A stretch of DNA of 5,424 bases from Deltaproteobacteria bacterium. Lineage in GTDB: Bacteria > Desulfobacterota > B13-G15. The notes beneath the pieces were generated by a model. The model was not told the DNA's origin. It searched no databases and saw only the letters and a program-made list of their open reading frames with translations. The stretch lies in NCBI GenBank assembly GCA_003646585.1, contig QMLA01000082.1, forward strand, positions 1 through 5,424, read 5' to 3'. This document shows positions 1 to 5,424 of this stretch, piece after piece. The stretch's first letter is position 1. Each line of letters opens with the position of its first letter. Position numbers and translations under genes: made by a program.

Positions 1-1
1 C

Positions 2-466
2 TTCGACGGCCAGGCCGGCAACGCCGACGACCAGAACGCCAGCGAGGACTTCGTTCAGCTTGTTCTCGAGTTGCCTGAAGATCTGGATGTCTCCGTCGCC
101 AGAGTGAGGTTCACCTACGATGCCTCGGATCCGGTGGCCGTTGCCTACAACGCCGAACAGGACGCCTATGCGCCAGGTACCGGGAGCGCGAGACTCTGGA
201 TGCAGGACGGCAACGCGGCGAGGAACGGGGGGAGCATCTTAGATGGTGGCGACTTCGTGCCTGACGGGACCGCCATCGAAGCTGCCGCTCTTGGCTTCAC
301 CCCCACGCAACGAGTGGTGACCCTCTATGCCGAGGGGGTCAGCATGAGTCCCGAGGTCGCCGGGCTGCGAGTCAGGGCTGAGATCGACCCGGACGGGGAG
401 GGCGGAGCCGGGTTTGTCTTTGCCGACGCCGTCCGAGTCACTGTCCTTGGCGTTGACCTAGACATT
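2..466 (+). repeat. Protein-level repeat copy A (beta module, 5' truncated)
   Basis: First copy of a ~150-residue module. It aligns with copy B at a 621-base (207-residue) offset through F-D-G..., 'F.Y.ASDP', 'R.W..DG', 'GGDFV', 'ALGF' and 'VTLY.E.V'. It is diverged at the DNA level, so this is an old duplication, not a recent tandem copy. The beginning of the copy is outside the window, and more copies probably lie upstream. Confidence 0.75.
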
Positions 467-2842
467 GATTCCGACAACGACAGCGATCACGACGTGCCAG
501 AGCGGGATCCAGCCGAGGAGCGATGGGAGGACGTGCCTAGCGACGACGAGCACCCGGGGAAGATCATCCTGGTCGGGAACGCTGACAGTGACGCAGACTC
601 CCTGCCGGATTTCGCCGACGGTTTCGACTACATGCCTGGTGTGGCGGCTGACAATCTCTCGGAAGGAACGAAGTTCGTGCCGTTGGTCTTGGAGATTGGG
701 GCGCTGGCGGGCCTGTCCGAGGCAGAGATCGAGTTCTCCTACGCCGCCTCCGATCCCGACGCTCTGGAGGCCACGTTGGACCATCCCTACCCTCTGCCGG
801 ATGGCTCGTTGCGCATCTGGCGGAAGGACGGGTCCGTGCAACGGGATAAGCGCGGCGTACAGAGCGGAGGCGACTTCGTTGCCTCCGGGGTCCGCTATCC
901 GCCCACCGCTCTGGGCTTCCAGGACGGGCGCGTCACGCTCTATGTAGAAGCTGTGCGAGAAAGCCAGCAGACGGCCGACTCGTCCATTCTCGTGAGTGCG
1001 TACCCCAATGGGCAGGGGGGTGGCTTGTGCTGCCAAGACCGTGTGCGCCTGACGGCATCGAGAATGGAGCTTCTCCTCAATACGGTCTGTCTCGGTGAGC
1101 CGATAGAGACCTCAGTCCTGTGCGTGACCAAGCTGCCCGAGCCTGATGAATCAGGGCGGACTTACGGCACGGGGCGTGGTGCTGTGGCTGCCTACACTAT
1201 CCGCATTCATGACCCAAGGGAGGGATTCACTGTTGCGCGTGTCGGCGACCAAGACGTGGCCATCGAGCGCGTGGGTGGAGTGTACACGAATCCCACTCTG
1301 TTCCTGTGCATTCTCCCAGAGGATCAGGACATCGTCGATGCGGACAAGCAGTACCAACTCCGCCTGGACGAGGTCGTCGCGCAACGATACAGCGCGAGTG
1401 TCCTCCCGGATGCGGAGGACGCTGACCCTGCTTCTTGGACCGTCACCCAAGAAGGGCAGCCCCAGGTCTCAGTTGCGGACGGTGTCCTGACGGTCAACAC
1501 TGTCGACGTCGAGGCGGCCTATGCGGCCAGGATCACGAATGGAGCTCTCTGGCAGACAGGGAAGTACACAGTTGTTGAGGTGCGCTTCAAGATCGTGGGG
1601 CACGGCGCACAGGGCCAGGACGGCGCGCTGCGCATCAGCGTGGGTGACCAAGCGGACCATTGGGAGATAGGGATCCGACCTGACAGGTTCGTACACTACC
1701 AAGGCGGCAACCGAGCGGAGATTCCTTTCCCGCCCGCTATCGGCGACAATGGTAGCCTGCTCGATGGCCAGTTCCACCTCTTCCGATTCGTCCGTGCCGC
1801 GGGTGCTGGGCAGGCAGCGATCTCAGTTGACTACGAGGCTACCCACACGTCGAACACCGTAGGGGGAGCCGGCAGTGGAGCGTCCTGGATCGAATGGGGG
1901 GACCCCGGGGAACAGGTGCGGGGGCATGTGCAGTACGACTTTGTCCGATGGTGGCACGCGACTCCCGGTGAAGTGATCTATACGACGTCCCCTAGCCAAC
2001 TCATTGACGGCAGGGACATCATCCATCTGGCAACCGACGAGCTTGAGTTCTCCTACAACCCGGGGTCAAAGGTGACGCGGCACGTTCCTGACCCGGAGCT
2101 ACCATCTGACAGAGTGGTCGGGGAACTTGTCCAAGAGGTAGTCGGCGAGATGGAGGCCGAAGGCTGGGCACCGGCCAACCCGAATGACCCGGGCGCTTTT
2201 GGCAAGGAGGTCCACAGGAGGACATCAGTCAAGCTGCACGGGAAGAAGGGCTGGGTCGCGGATGTCTACGTGGAAACAAATACCAGGAAGGTTCTCTCGA
2301 TCGGGGATCCCCCCGAAGGGGTCCCGAGTCGCACGTACACACAGGTGGATGCCATTGCCCTGGACGGGGACTACACGTTCAAGGCTGGGGACATTCTGGA
2401 CCCGGACGCAATAGAAGTATACGAGATTAAGACGTCCCTGAAGGGATCGGTCGACCAGCGCCAGCACCTCAAGCTCAAGAGGATCAGCGGCGGGAAAGGC
2501 GTGCGACTGACGCGCTCGAAGAAGGTCTATGAATCCGGCGCGTACAAGCTCAACAGGCGCGTCAAGAACATTACGCTGGTCCTGGACATGCTGTCCCTCG
2601 CCGACACGGCGTACGCCTTCGTCGAGATGGACAAGTATCAGAACGAGTGGGATGAGCTCGAGCGTCTGATGAGAAACGTGAGGGACGCCGAGACGCCCAA
2701 CGAGAAGAACCTCTACGGAATCGAGGCAGCCGAGGCAATGGCGCGCTATCTGAGTCACTTCACACCAGACAGCCTTGGGAAGAACTGCATGCGGCTGATG
2801 ATGGAGCGCCGTCTCATGAGCCAGTGGGACACGAGCGACTGA
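2..2842 (+). CDS. Large modular surface/secreted protein with C-terminal PD-(D/E)XK-like nuclease domain; 5' partial (putative polymorphic toxin)
   Basis: The frame is open to the left edge, so the start lies outside the window. The first in-frame TTG (71) is not a plausible start, because the codons before it (2-70) align with the second copy of an internal repeat. Numbering from position 2, 946 residues are visible. Residues 1-155 and 208-360 are two copies of a beta-rich module sharing 'ASDP', 'GGDFV', 'ALGF' and 'VTLY'. The linker between them is Asp-rich (DIDSDNDSDHD at 154-164; DSDADSLPDFADGFD at 195-209) and resembles thrombospondin type-3 calcium-binding segments. About 470-665 looks like a concanavalin A/LamG-type lectin fold ('HWEIGIRPDR', 'GQFHLFRFVR'). 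The C-terminal part has K735-E736, D783 ('QVDAI'), E808-I-K810 and a following Gln cluster ('DQRQH'), which fits a restriction-endonuclease-fold active site. About 110 helical residues follow. Calcium binding and lectin function are family knowledge; the toxin role is inferred from architecture. It could instead be an exported DNA-processing protein. Confidence 0.85.
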   Translation, partial: FDGQAGNADDQNASEDFVQLVLELPEDLDVSVARVRFTYDASDPVAVAYNAEQDAYAPGTGSARLWMQDGNAARNGGSILDGGDFVPDGTAIEAAALGFTPTQRVVTLYAEGVSMSPEVAGLRVRAEIDPDGEGGAGFVFADAVRVTVLGVDLDIDSDNDSDHDVPERDPAEERWEDVPSDDEHPGKIILVGNADSDADSLPDFADGFDYMPGVAADNLSEGTKFVPLVLEIGALAGLSEAEIEFSYAASDPDALEATLDHPYPLPDGSLRIWRKDGSVQRDKRGVQSGGDFVASGVRYPPTALGFQDGRVTLYVEAVRESQQTADSSILVSAYPNGQGGGLCCQDRVRLTASRMELLLNTVCLGEPIETSVLCVTKLPEPDESGRTYGTGRGAVAAYTIRIHDPREGFTVARVGDQDVAIERVGGVYTNPTLFLCILPEDQDIVDADKQYQLRLDEVVAQRYSASVLPDAEDADPASWTVTQEGQPQVSVADGVLTVNTVDVEAAYAARITNGALWQTGKYTVVEVRFKIVGHGAQGQDGALRISVGDQADHWEIGIRPDRFVHYQGGNRAEIPFPPAIGDNGSLLDGQFHLFRFVRAAGAGQAAISVDYEATHTSNTVGGAGSGASWIEWGDPGEQVRGHVQYDFVRWWHATPGEVIYTTSPSQLIDGRDIIHLATDELEFSYNPGSKVTRHVPDPELPSDRVVGELVQEVVGEMEAEGWAPANPNDPGAFGKEVHRRTSVKLHGKKGWVADVYVETNTRKVLSIGDPPEGVPSRTYTQVDAIALDGDYTFKAGDILDPDAIEVYEIKTSLKGSVDQRQHLKLKRISGGKGVRLTRSKKVYESGAYKLNRRVKNITLVLDMLSLADTAYAFVEMDKYQNEWDELERLMRNVRDAETPNEKNLYGIEAAEAMARYLSHFTPDSLGKNCMRLMMERRLMSQWDTSD
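623..1081 (+). repeat. Protein-level repeat copy B (beta module)
   Basis: Second copy of the beta module, preceded by the Asp-rich linker encoded at about 584-628. It carries 'FSYAASDP', 'LRIWRKDG', 'SGGDFV', 'ALGF' and 'VTLYVEAV' in the same order as copy A. It contains a Cys-Cys pair ('GLCCQD') that copy A lacks at the matching place ('GFVFAD'). Confidence 0.75.
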
Positions 2843-2883
2843 TGCAGCCTTCGTTGCGTTCGCGTGTGGTGGCGTTCACGCTC

Positions 2884-2939
2884 CGTGATCCAGTTGTGAG
2901 ATCATGTGGATCTGCATGTCCACATTTCGCACGATCACG
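2884..2939. promoter_or_regulatory. Nested inverted repeat downstream of the toxin-like gene
   Basis: Outer 7-bp arms CGTGATC (2884-2890) and GATCACG (2933-2939) enclose inner 7-bp arms ATGTGGA (2904-2910) and TCCACAT (2919-2925), which flank an 8-base loop TCTGCATG. Both arm pairs are perfect and about co-centred, 41 bases past the stop codon. There is no long T-run after it, so intrinsic termination is possible but weak; an operator or a 3' mRNA structure is an alternative. Confidence 0.4.
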
Positions 2940-3084
2940 ACGTTGGGGCCAAGCCACGGAGTCTCGCGATCCAGAGTGGTCCGCGGCGGCGCCGCAGGCG
3001 CAGATTGGCTTGGGCAAGACGGGTCCTGAGGTACGGAGCTTGGGCAACGGGAGGCCACAATCACGAGGAGCCGGCCAGCCTCGT

Positions 3085-3130
3085 AGGCCCGCTCGACCAC
3101 TTCAGGCATTCTCCCATCGTGGTCGGGCCT
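3085..3130. promoter_or_regulatory. Bulged 12-bp inverted repeat upstream of the LRR gene
   Basis: AGGCCC (3085-3090), a 4-base bulge GCTC, then GACCAC (3095-3100) pair with the continuous arm GTGGTCGGGCCT (3119-3130) around an 18-base loop. G:U pairs could extend the stem outward to about 3081/3134. It ends 38 bases before the LRR start codon with no T-run, which favours an operator or a 5' leader structure over a terminator. Confidence 0.4.
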
Positions 3131-3168
3131 GTGGTCTCAATGGCGAGCTCCAGTATGATAGGTGGGCA

Positions 3169-4428
3169 ATGTCCAAGGGCAGGCACATGCTGTTCGCGCT
3201 GGTGGTCGTTGTCCAGGTGGTTTCATCAATGGCCTTCGGAGCAGAGGAGCGCCTTGTCCCCATGCTCGGACAGACACACAAGGTTAGAATCGACACGCTC
3301 GATGACTGCGTCCAAGACGTGCGCCTTGGCTTCCTTGCGACAGAGTGGGTGGGGATCTGCTCTGACCCACCCTCGTTCTACTTCTATCAGCGCGGGAAGC
3401 ACCTGTCCTTTGAGCGTGAGGGGACGCGGGTGTTCGTCAAGACTGATGGCGGTGCTAGACAGCTTGGGGTGATGCTGGTGGACACGCCACAAGACACGCG
3501 CGTCCTTGTGGAAGCGCTGGACGCGCAGATGGAGGTTCCCACAATCTGCTGTGGGGCAGACGCGCTGGGCTCGCTCCCCCGGCTTCCTGCGCGTCAGGCT
3601 ACGGCACTGGCCGTGGTGGCCCCTGGGGCATGTGATCTCAGGCCTCTGTCACAACAAGCAGGACTCCACGCGCTGAAGGTGTGGTCGCCCATGGGGAAGG
3701 GCGACCTCCGACCCTTGTCGGCCTTGACGAACCTCCAGTCGCTGGACCTGACGGGCTGCTCCCGTGTGTCCGATCTGACCCCCCTTCTCGGTCTCGGCCA
3801 CCTGAGGCACTTGAGTCTGTGGGGGTGTGTGGCAGTCAGGGATCTGTCGGCGCTCGCGGAACTCAGCAGCCTGGAGAGGCTGGACCTGACGGGCTGCACG
3901 CGCGTGGAGAGCCTGAGCCCGCTGGAGAGACTCCGCGGGATGGCGTGGCTCAGATTGACGCACTGCGGGGAAGTCCGCAACTTGGTGCCGCTCAGGCGCC
4001 TTGAGCGGCTTTCAATGCTCTTCCTGGGGGGCTGCTCGGAGATCTCTGACCTGTCGTCGCTCTCTGCTCTGCGGCGGCTGACGTTCCTGGAGTTGTGGGG
4101 CTGTCGAGGTATCCGCAGCTTGGAGGCGCTTGAGGGGCTGTCTTCGCTCTCCCACCTGAACCTGCGAGGGTGTAAGCAGATTGAGGATCTGTCACCATTG
4201 AGCAACCTGCACCGGGTCAGCTACCTCAGCCTCGCCGAGTGCCCCAAGGTGTCAGACCTCTCCCCTCTGAAGGAACTCCGTTCGCTGTCGTGGGTAGTCT
4301 TGAACGGGTGCGATGGCGTAACCGACCTCACGCCGTTGCGTGCTGCCATACGGAGGGGAGCCAACATCTCTGTGGATGAACGACTGATGGCGCAGTTGGC
4401 GGCACTCCGGAGGCGGAAAGGGGAGTGA
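3169..4428 (+). CDS. Exported leucine-rich-repeat protein (23-residue, cysteine-ladder repeats)
   Basis: A 419-residue protein. The ATG at 3169 is chosen because it gives a full Sec signal peptide: basic MSKGRH, hydrophobic core 8-23, and cleavage likely after AFGA (residue 25). An AGGTGG motif lies at 3160-3165, only 3 bases upstream. ATG 3187 is an alternative with AAGGG 7 bases upstream, but it would lack the basic end. Residues 26-139 are an unrecognised domain with a Cys-Cys pair. Residues 140-392 are 11 LRR units of 23 residues: two degenerate and nine regular, with consensus LxxLxxLxLxGCxxVxDLxPLxx. All nine regular repeats have Cys at position 12, where internalin/SDS22-type repeats have Asn. 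A short C-cap and a basic tail (RRRKGE) end the protein. The predicted role is extracytoplasmic protein or ligand recognition; the partner is unknown. Its stop codon overlaps the next start. Confidence 0.88.
   Translation: MSKGRHMLFALVVVVQVVSSMAFGAEERLVPMLGQTHKVRIDTLDDCVQDVRLGFLATEWVGICSDPPSFYFYQRGKHLSFEREGTRVFVKTDGGARQLGVMLVDTPQDTRVLVEALDAQMEVPTICCGADALGSLPRLPARQATALAVVAPGACDLRPLSQQAGLHALKVWSPMGKGDLRPLSALTNLQSLDLTGCSRVSDLTPLLGLGHLRHLSLWGCVAVRDLSALAELSSLERLDLTGCTRVESLSPLERLRGMAWLRLTHCGEVRNLVPLRRLERLSMLFLGGCSEISDLSSLSALRRLTFLELWGCRGIRSLEALEGLSSLSHLNLRGCKQIEDLSPLSNLHRVSYLSLAECPKVSDLSPLKELRSLSWVVLNGCDGVTDLTPLRAAIRRGANISVDERLMAQLAALRRRKGE
3586..4344 (+). repeat. 69-base periodic LRR-coding array (11 units)
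   Basis: Unit boundaries fall every 69 bases. Regular units start at 3724 and run nine times to 4344; two degenerate units precede them at 3655 (fits the DLxPL end but has Pro for Cys) and 3586 (only DLxPL retained). Units 1 and 3 share an identical 18-base stretch (3742-3759 and 3880-3897), hinting at duplication of pairs. The remaining units are well diverged in DNA. Confidence 0.85.
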
Positions 4429-4853
4429 TGGCAGGGCCTCGCACGCAAAGCAACGCAAAGCGCTCACCTTCGGCTGGCACTGCTTGCGCCGAGAGGAGGC
4501 CCCTGCTGTGCCTTGTCCTGCTCTCATTCGTCGTGGTCTACTACGTATTGGGTTCCGCAGCCGCCGCCTTGGCGCCACACTTGGAGAGTGGCAGGCTTGA
4601 TTTCGCGGGTGGCGCGAAGTGCATGATCTGGACAGGTACGTTCCTTTGGCGCCACTGGTACATCCTCGTGCTGGTCCTCGCCGTTCCCCTCCTCACGGAG
4701 GCCATTTGGGGCAAGGCGCTTGGCCGGTGGCTCACGTATGCGTACCTGGCCGTGCTCTTCCTGTTACTTCTCCTGGGCTACGCGACTGTGCTCTTCATCT
4801 GCGAGACGTTCGTTCATAGGACGCCAGCCGACCCGGTCTGGGGAGTCCACTGA
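4428..4853 (+). CDS. Small three-helix membrane protein, translationally coupled to the LRR gene
   Basis: A 141-residue protein. Its ATG (4428) shares the final A of the LRR gene's TGA, and a purine-rich GGAAAGGGGAG sits just upstream, so coupled translation is likely. GTG at 4425 would add one residue. The N-terminus (1-24) is polar and basic and probably cytoplasmic. Membrane segments are about 25-48, 77-94 (containing P87 and E91) and 102-125. A ~28-residue loop between the first two contains C65 and Trp and basic residues; a short basic loop (GKALGRW) separates the last two. I do not recognise a family. The TM-loop-TM-TM layout loosely recalls fragments of type II secretion F-like proteins, but I see no diagnostic motif. 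The context suggests a membrane partner or anchor for the exported LRR protein. Confidence 0.8.
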   Translation: MAGPRTQSNAKRSPSAGTACAERRPLLCLVLLSFVVVYYVLGSAAAALAPHLESGRLDFAGGAKCMIWTGTFLWRHWYILVLVLAVPLLTEAIWGKALGRWLTYAYLAVLFLLLLLGYATVLFICETFVHRTPADPVWGVH

Positions 4854-4975
4854 ACTGAATCACGTCCGCGAAGACGCCTGACGGCTTGTGCTGCTCCTCG
4901 GGCTCTCACGGGGTTCCTCCGTTGGGCGTGGGCCTTCTCGGGACCGTTGCGGCCCGCGCGTTGGGGTTCTCGCCC
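4854..4975. promoter_or_regulatory. Intergenic gap with GC-rich hairpin before the Ig-like gene
   Basis: GCGTGGGCC (4926-4934) pairs with GGCCCGCGC (4951-4959), nine pairs including one G:U, around a 16-base loop. No T-run follows, so a classical intrinsic terminator is not supported. It lies 16 bases before the next ATG and could affect translation or mark the end of the upstream unit. Otherwise I see nothing in this gap. Confidence 0.35.
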
Positions 4976-5424
4976 ATGTTGGCTCGTCTCTCTTGTGGGA
5001 AGCACGCGCTCCTCGGCATTCTGCCGCTCCTGTTCGCATGGACGACCGCTGCCGAAGCCGGGGCTCCAGCAGCGGCCCCCGAGCCTATATCGATCTCCTT
5101 CCCGCGGGACGGGGATATGGTGCGGGGGCTGGTGCCGGTGTTCGGGACGGCGCGGTGCGAGGGGTTCCTGCGGTTCCGCGTGGAGTTCGGCGAGGGGCGC
5201 CAGCCCAAGCAATGGCACGTGATGCGGGTGTCGGAGAAGCCCGAGCGCGAGGACCCCTGGGCCGCGGGGAAGGTGCGGTGGGACCCCGACCGCGGCGCGA
5301 AGGGCAACCTGGCCGACTGGGATACCGGCCTGACCTCCTACCACTACGGCTACGCACCGACGCAACGCAACCTCAACGGCGTGTTCACCGTCCGCGTCGT
5401 CGTCGAGGACGAGAGGGGGGAGGC
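4976..5424 (+). CDS. Secreted protein with N-terminal Ig-like beta-sandwich domain; 3' partial
   Basis: 149 complete codons are visible and the frame is still open at the window end. ATG 4976 is preferred because it starts a clean signal peptide: MLARLSCGKH, hydrophobic core 11-22, cleavage likely after AEA at residue 28, then an Ala/Pro spacer. The frame is open upstream to 4859 with GTG/TTG options, and TTGGGG (4961-4966) is only a weak ribosome site. Residues 36-149 look like one Ig/fibronectin-like domain: 'ISFPRDGDMVRGLVPVFGTA', 'RFRVEFGEG', 'DPWAAGKV', 'LADWDTGL', then 'NLNGVFTVRVVVED'. This pattern is familiar from the N-terminus of large secreted or surface proteins in PVC-like and related environmental bacteria (recollection, not searched). 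Third codon positions are about 95% G/C, higher than in the upstream genes. Function beyond an extracellular structural or binding module cannot be told from the part seen. Confidence 0.82.
   Translation, partial: MLARLSCGKHALLGILPLLFAWTTAAEAGAPAAAPEPISISFPRDGDMVRGLVPVFGTARCEGFLRFRVEFGEGRQPKQWHVMRVSEKPEREDPWAAGKVRWDPDRGAKGNLADWDTGLTSYHYGYAPTQRNLNGVFTVRVVVEDERGE

Larger units (their letters stand above)
2843..3168. other. 326-base intergenic region with inverted repeats and a possible minus-strand gene remnant
   Basis: No convincing intact gene. It contains two inverted-repeat structures (2884-2939 and 3085-3130), listed separately. The + strand frame that continues into the LRR gene is Arg/Ser/Ala-rich and not protein-like here. 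On the minus strand a 77-codon open frame (3109 to 2876) has mostly G/C third positions and a few protein-like stretches ('VVERAYEAGRLLVIVAS', 'PNVVIVRNVDMQIHMIS'). Neighbouring frames look coding-like on either side, as expected of a decayed gene. I do not recognise a family. Confidence 0.5.

Noticed and set aside
71..73. TTG as the start of the first gene
   Set aside because: The codons before it (2-70) align with the second module copy (623 onward), so the gene continues upstream of the window.
458..1036. Long minus-strand open frame opposite the beta modules
   Set aside because: Lies opposite a well-supported + strand gene whose homologous repeats and Asp-rich linker explain the sequence; the translation has no recognisable domain.
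2986..2995. 10-base perfect palindrome GCGGCGCCGC
   Set aside because: Expected by chance in GC-rich DNA with a run of GGC units; no supporting context.
2824..3168. In-frame N-terminal extension of the LRR gene from GTG 2824
   Set aside because: It would overlap the end of the toxin-like gene and encode an Arg/Ser/Ala-rich, non-protein-like stretch ahead of a clean signal peptide at 3169.
3594..4205. Minus-strand open frame opposite the LRR array
   Set aside because: It is Arg/Ser-rich and shows only the shadow of the 69-base LRR periodicity; no independent protein features.
3586..4344. Regular 69-base periodicity as a CRISPR or minisatellite
   Set aside because: Units are contiguous, diverged in DNA and in frame, and encode canonical LRR units.
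4926..4959. Intrinsic terminator after the membrane protein gene
   Set aside because: The hairpin is GC-rich but has no T-run and sits 73 bases past the stop, next to the following start codon; kept only as an unassigned hairpin.
4814..5365. Minus-strand open frame opposite the last gene
   Set aside because: Open by virtue of very high GC; the + strand frame has a signal peptide, an Ig-like domain pattern and ~95% GC third positions.

Overview
This is a GC-rich bacterial window with four protein-coding genes, all on the + strand. The first is cut by the left edge and the last by the right edge. I see no RNA gene, mobile element or CRISPR array. The style of the proteins suggests a PVC-group (Planctomycetota-like) or similarly 'giant secreted protein'-rich environmental bacterium. 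The signs are acidic Asp-rich linkers followed by 'D-G-F' beta modules, a lectin-like domain, Sec signal peptides on small genes, and a partial secreted Ig-like protein. This placement is inference; there is no rRNA or other marker to confirm it.

Layout. (1) 2-2842: the 3' portion (946 residues) of a large modular protein. It has two copies of a ~150-residue beta module separated by an Asp-rich, thrombospondin type-3-like calcium-binding linker. A concanavalin A/LamG-like domain follows, and then a C-terminal domain with the D...ExK signature of PD-(D/E)XK (restriction-endonuclease-fold) nucleases. This is the architecture of a contact-dependent or polymorphic toxin: long repetitive exported stalk, adhesive domain, C-terminal nuclease tip. 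(2) 2843-3168: a 326-base gap containing a nested inverted repeat, a bulged 12-bp inverted repeat just before the next gene, and a coding-looking but unidentified minus-strand stretch. (3) 3169-4428: an exported leucine-rich-repeat protein with 23-residue repeats that combine the internalin-like 'DLxPL' motif with an invariant cysteine column. (4) 4428-4853: a three-helix membrane protein whose ATG overlaps the LRR stop codon, so the two are almost certainly co-translated. (5) 4854-4975: a short gap with a GC-rich hairpin. (6) 4976 to the end: the start of a secreted protein with an Ig-like beta-sandwich domain, at clearly higher GC (about 73% in 5101-5280 by direct count, against about 55-65% in the lines I counted in the first two genes).

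How they may work together. The LRR and membrane-protein genes form a two-gene unit directly downstream of the toxin-like gene, where an immunity or accessory gene is usually found. However, the LRR protein carries a signal peptide, so it would be extracytoplasmic, which is not the usual place for an antidote to a nuclease. An exported recognition or adhesion protein with a membrane partner is at least as likely. The composition shift at about 4.85 kb suggests that the first three genes may be an accessory block joined to a more typical part of the chromosome.
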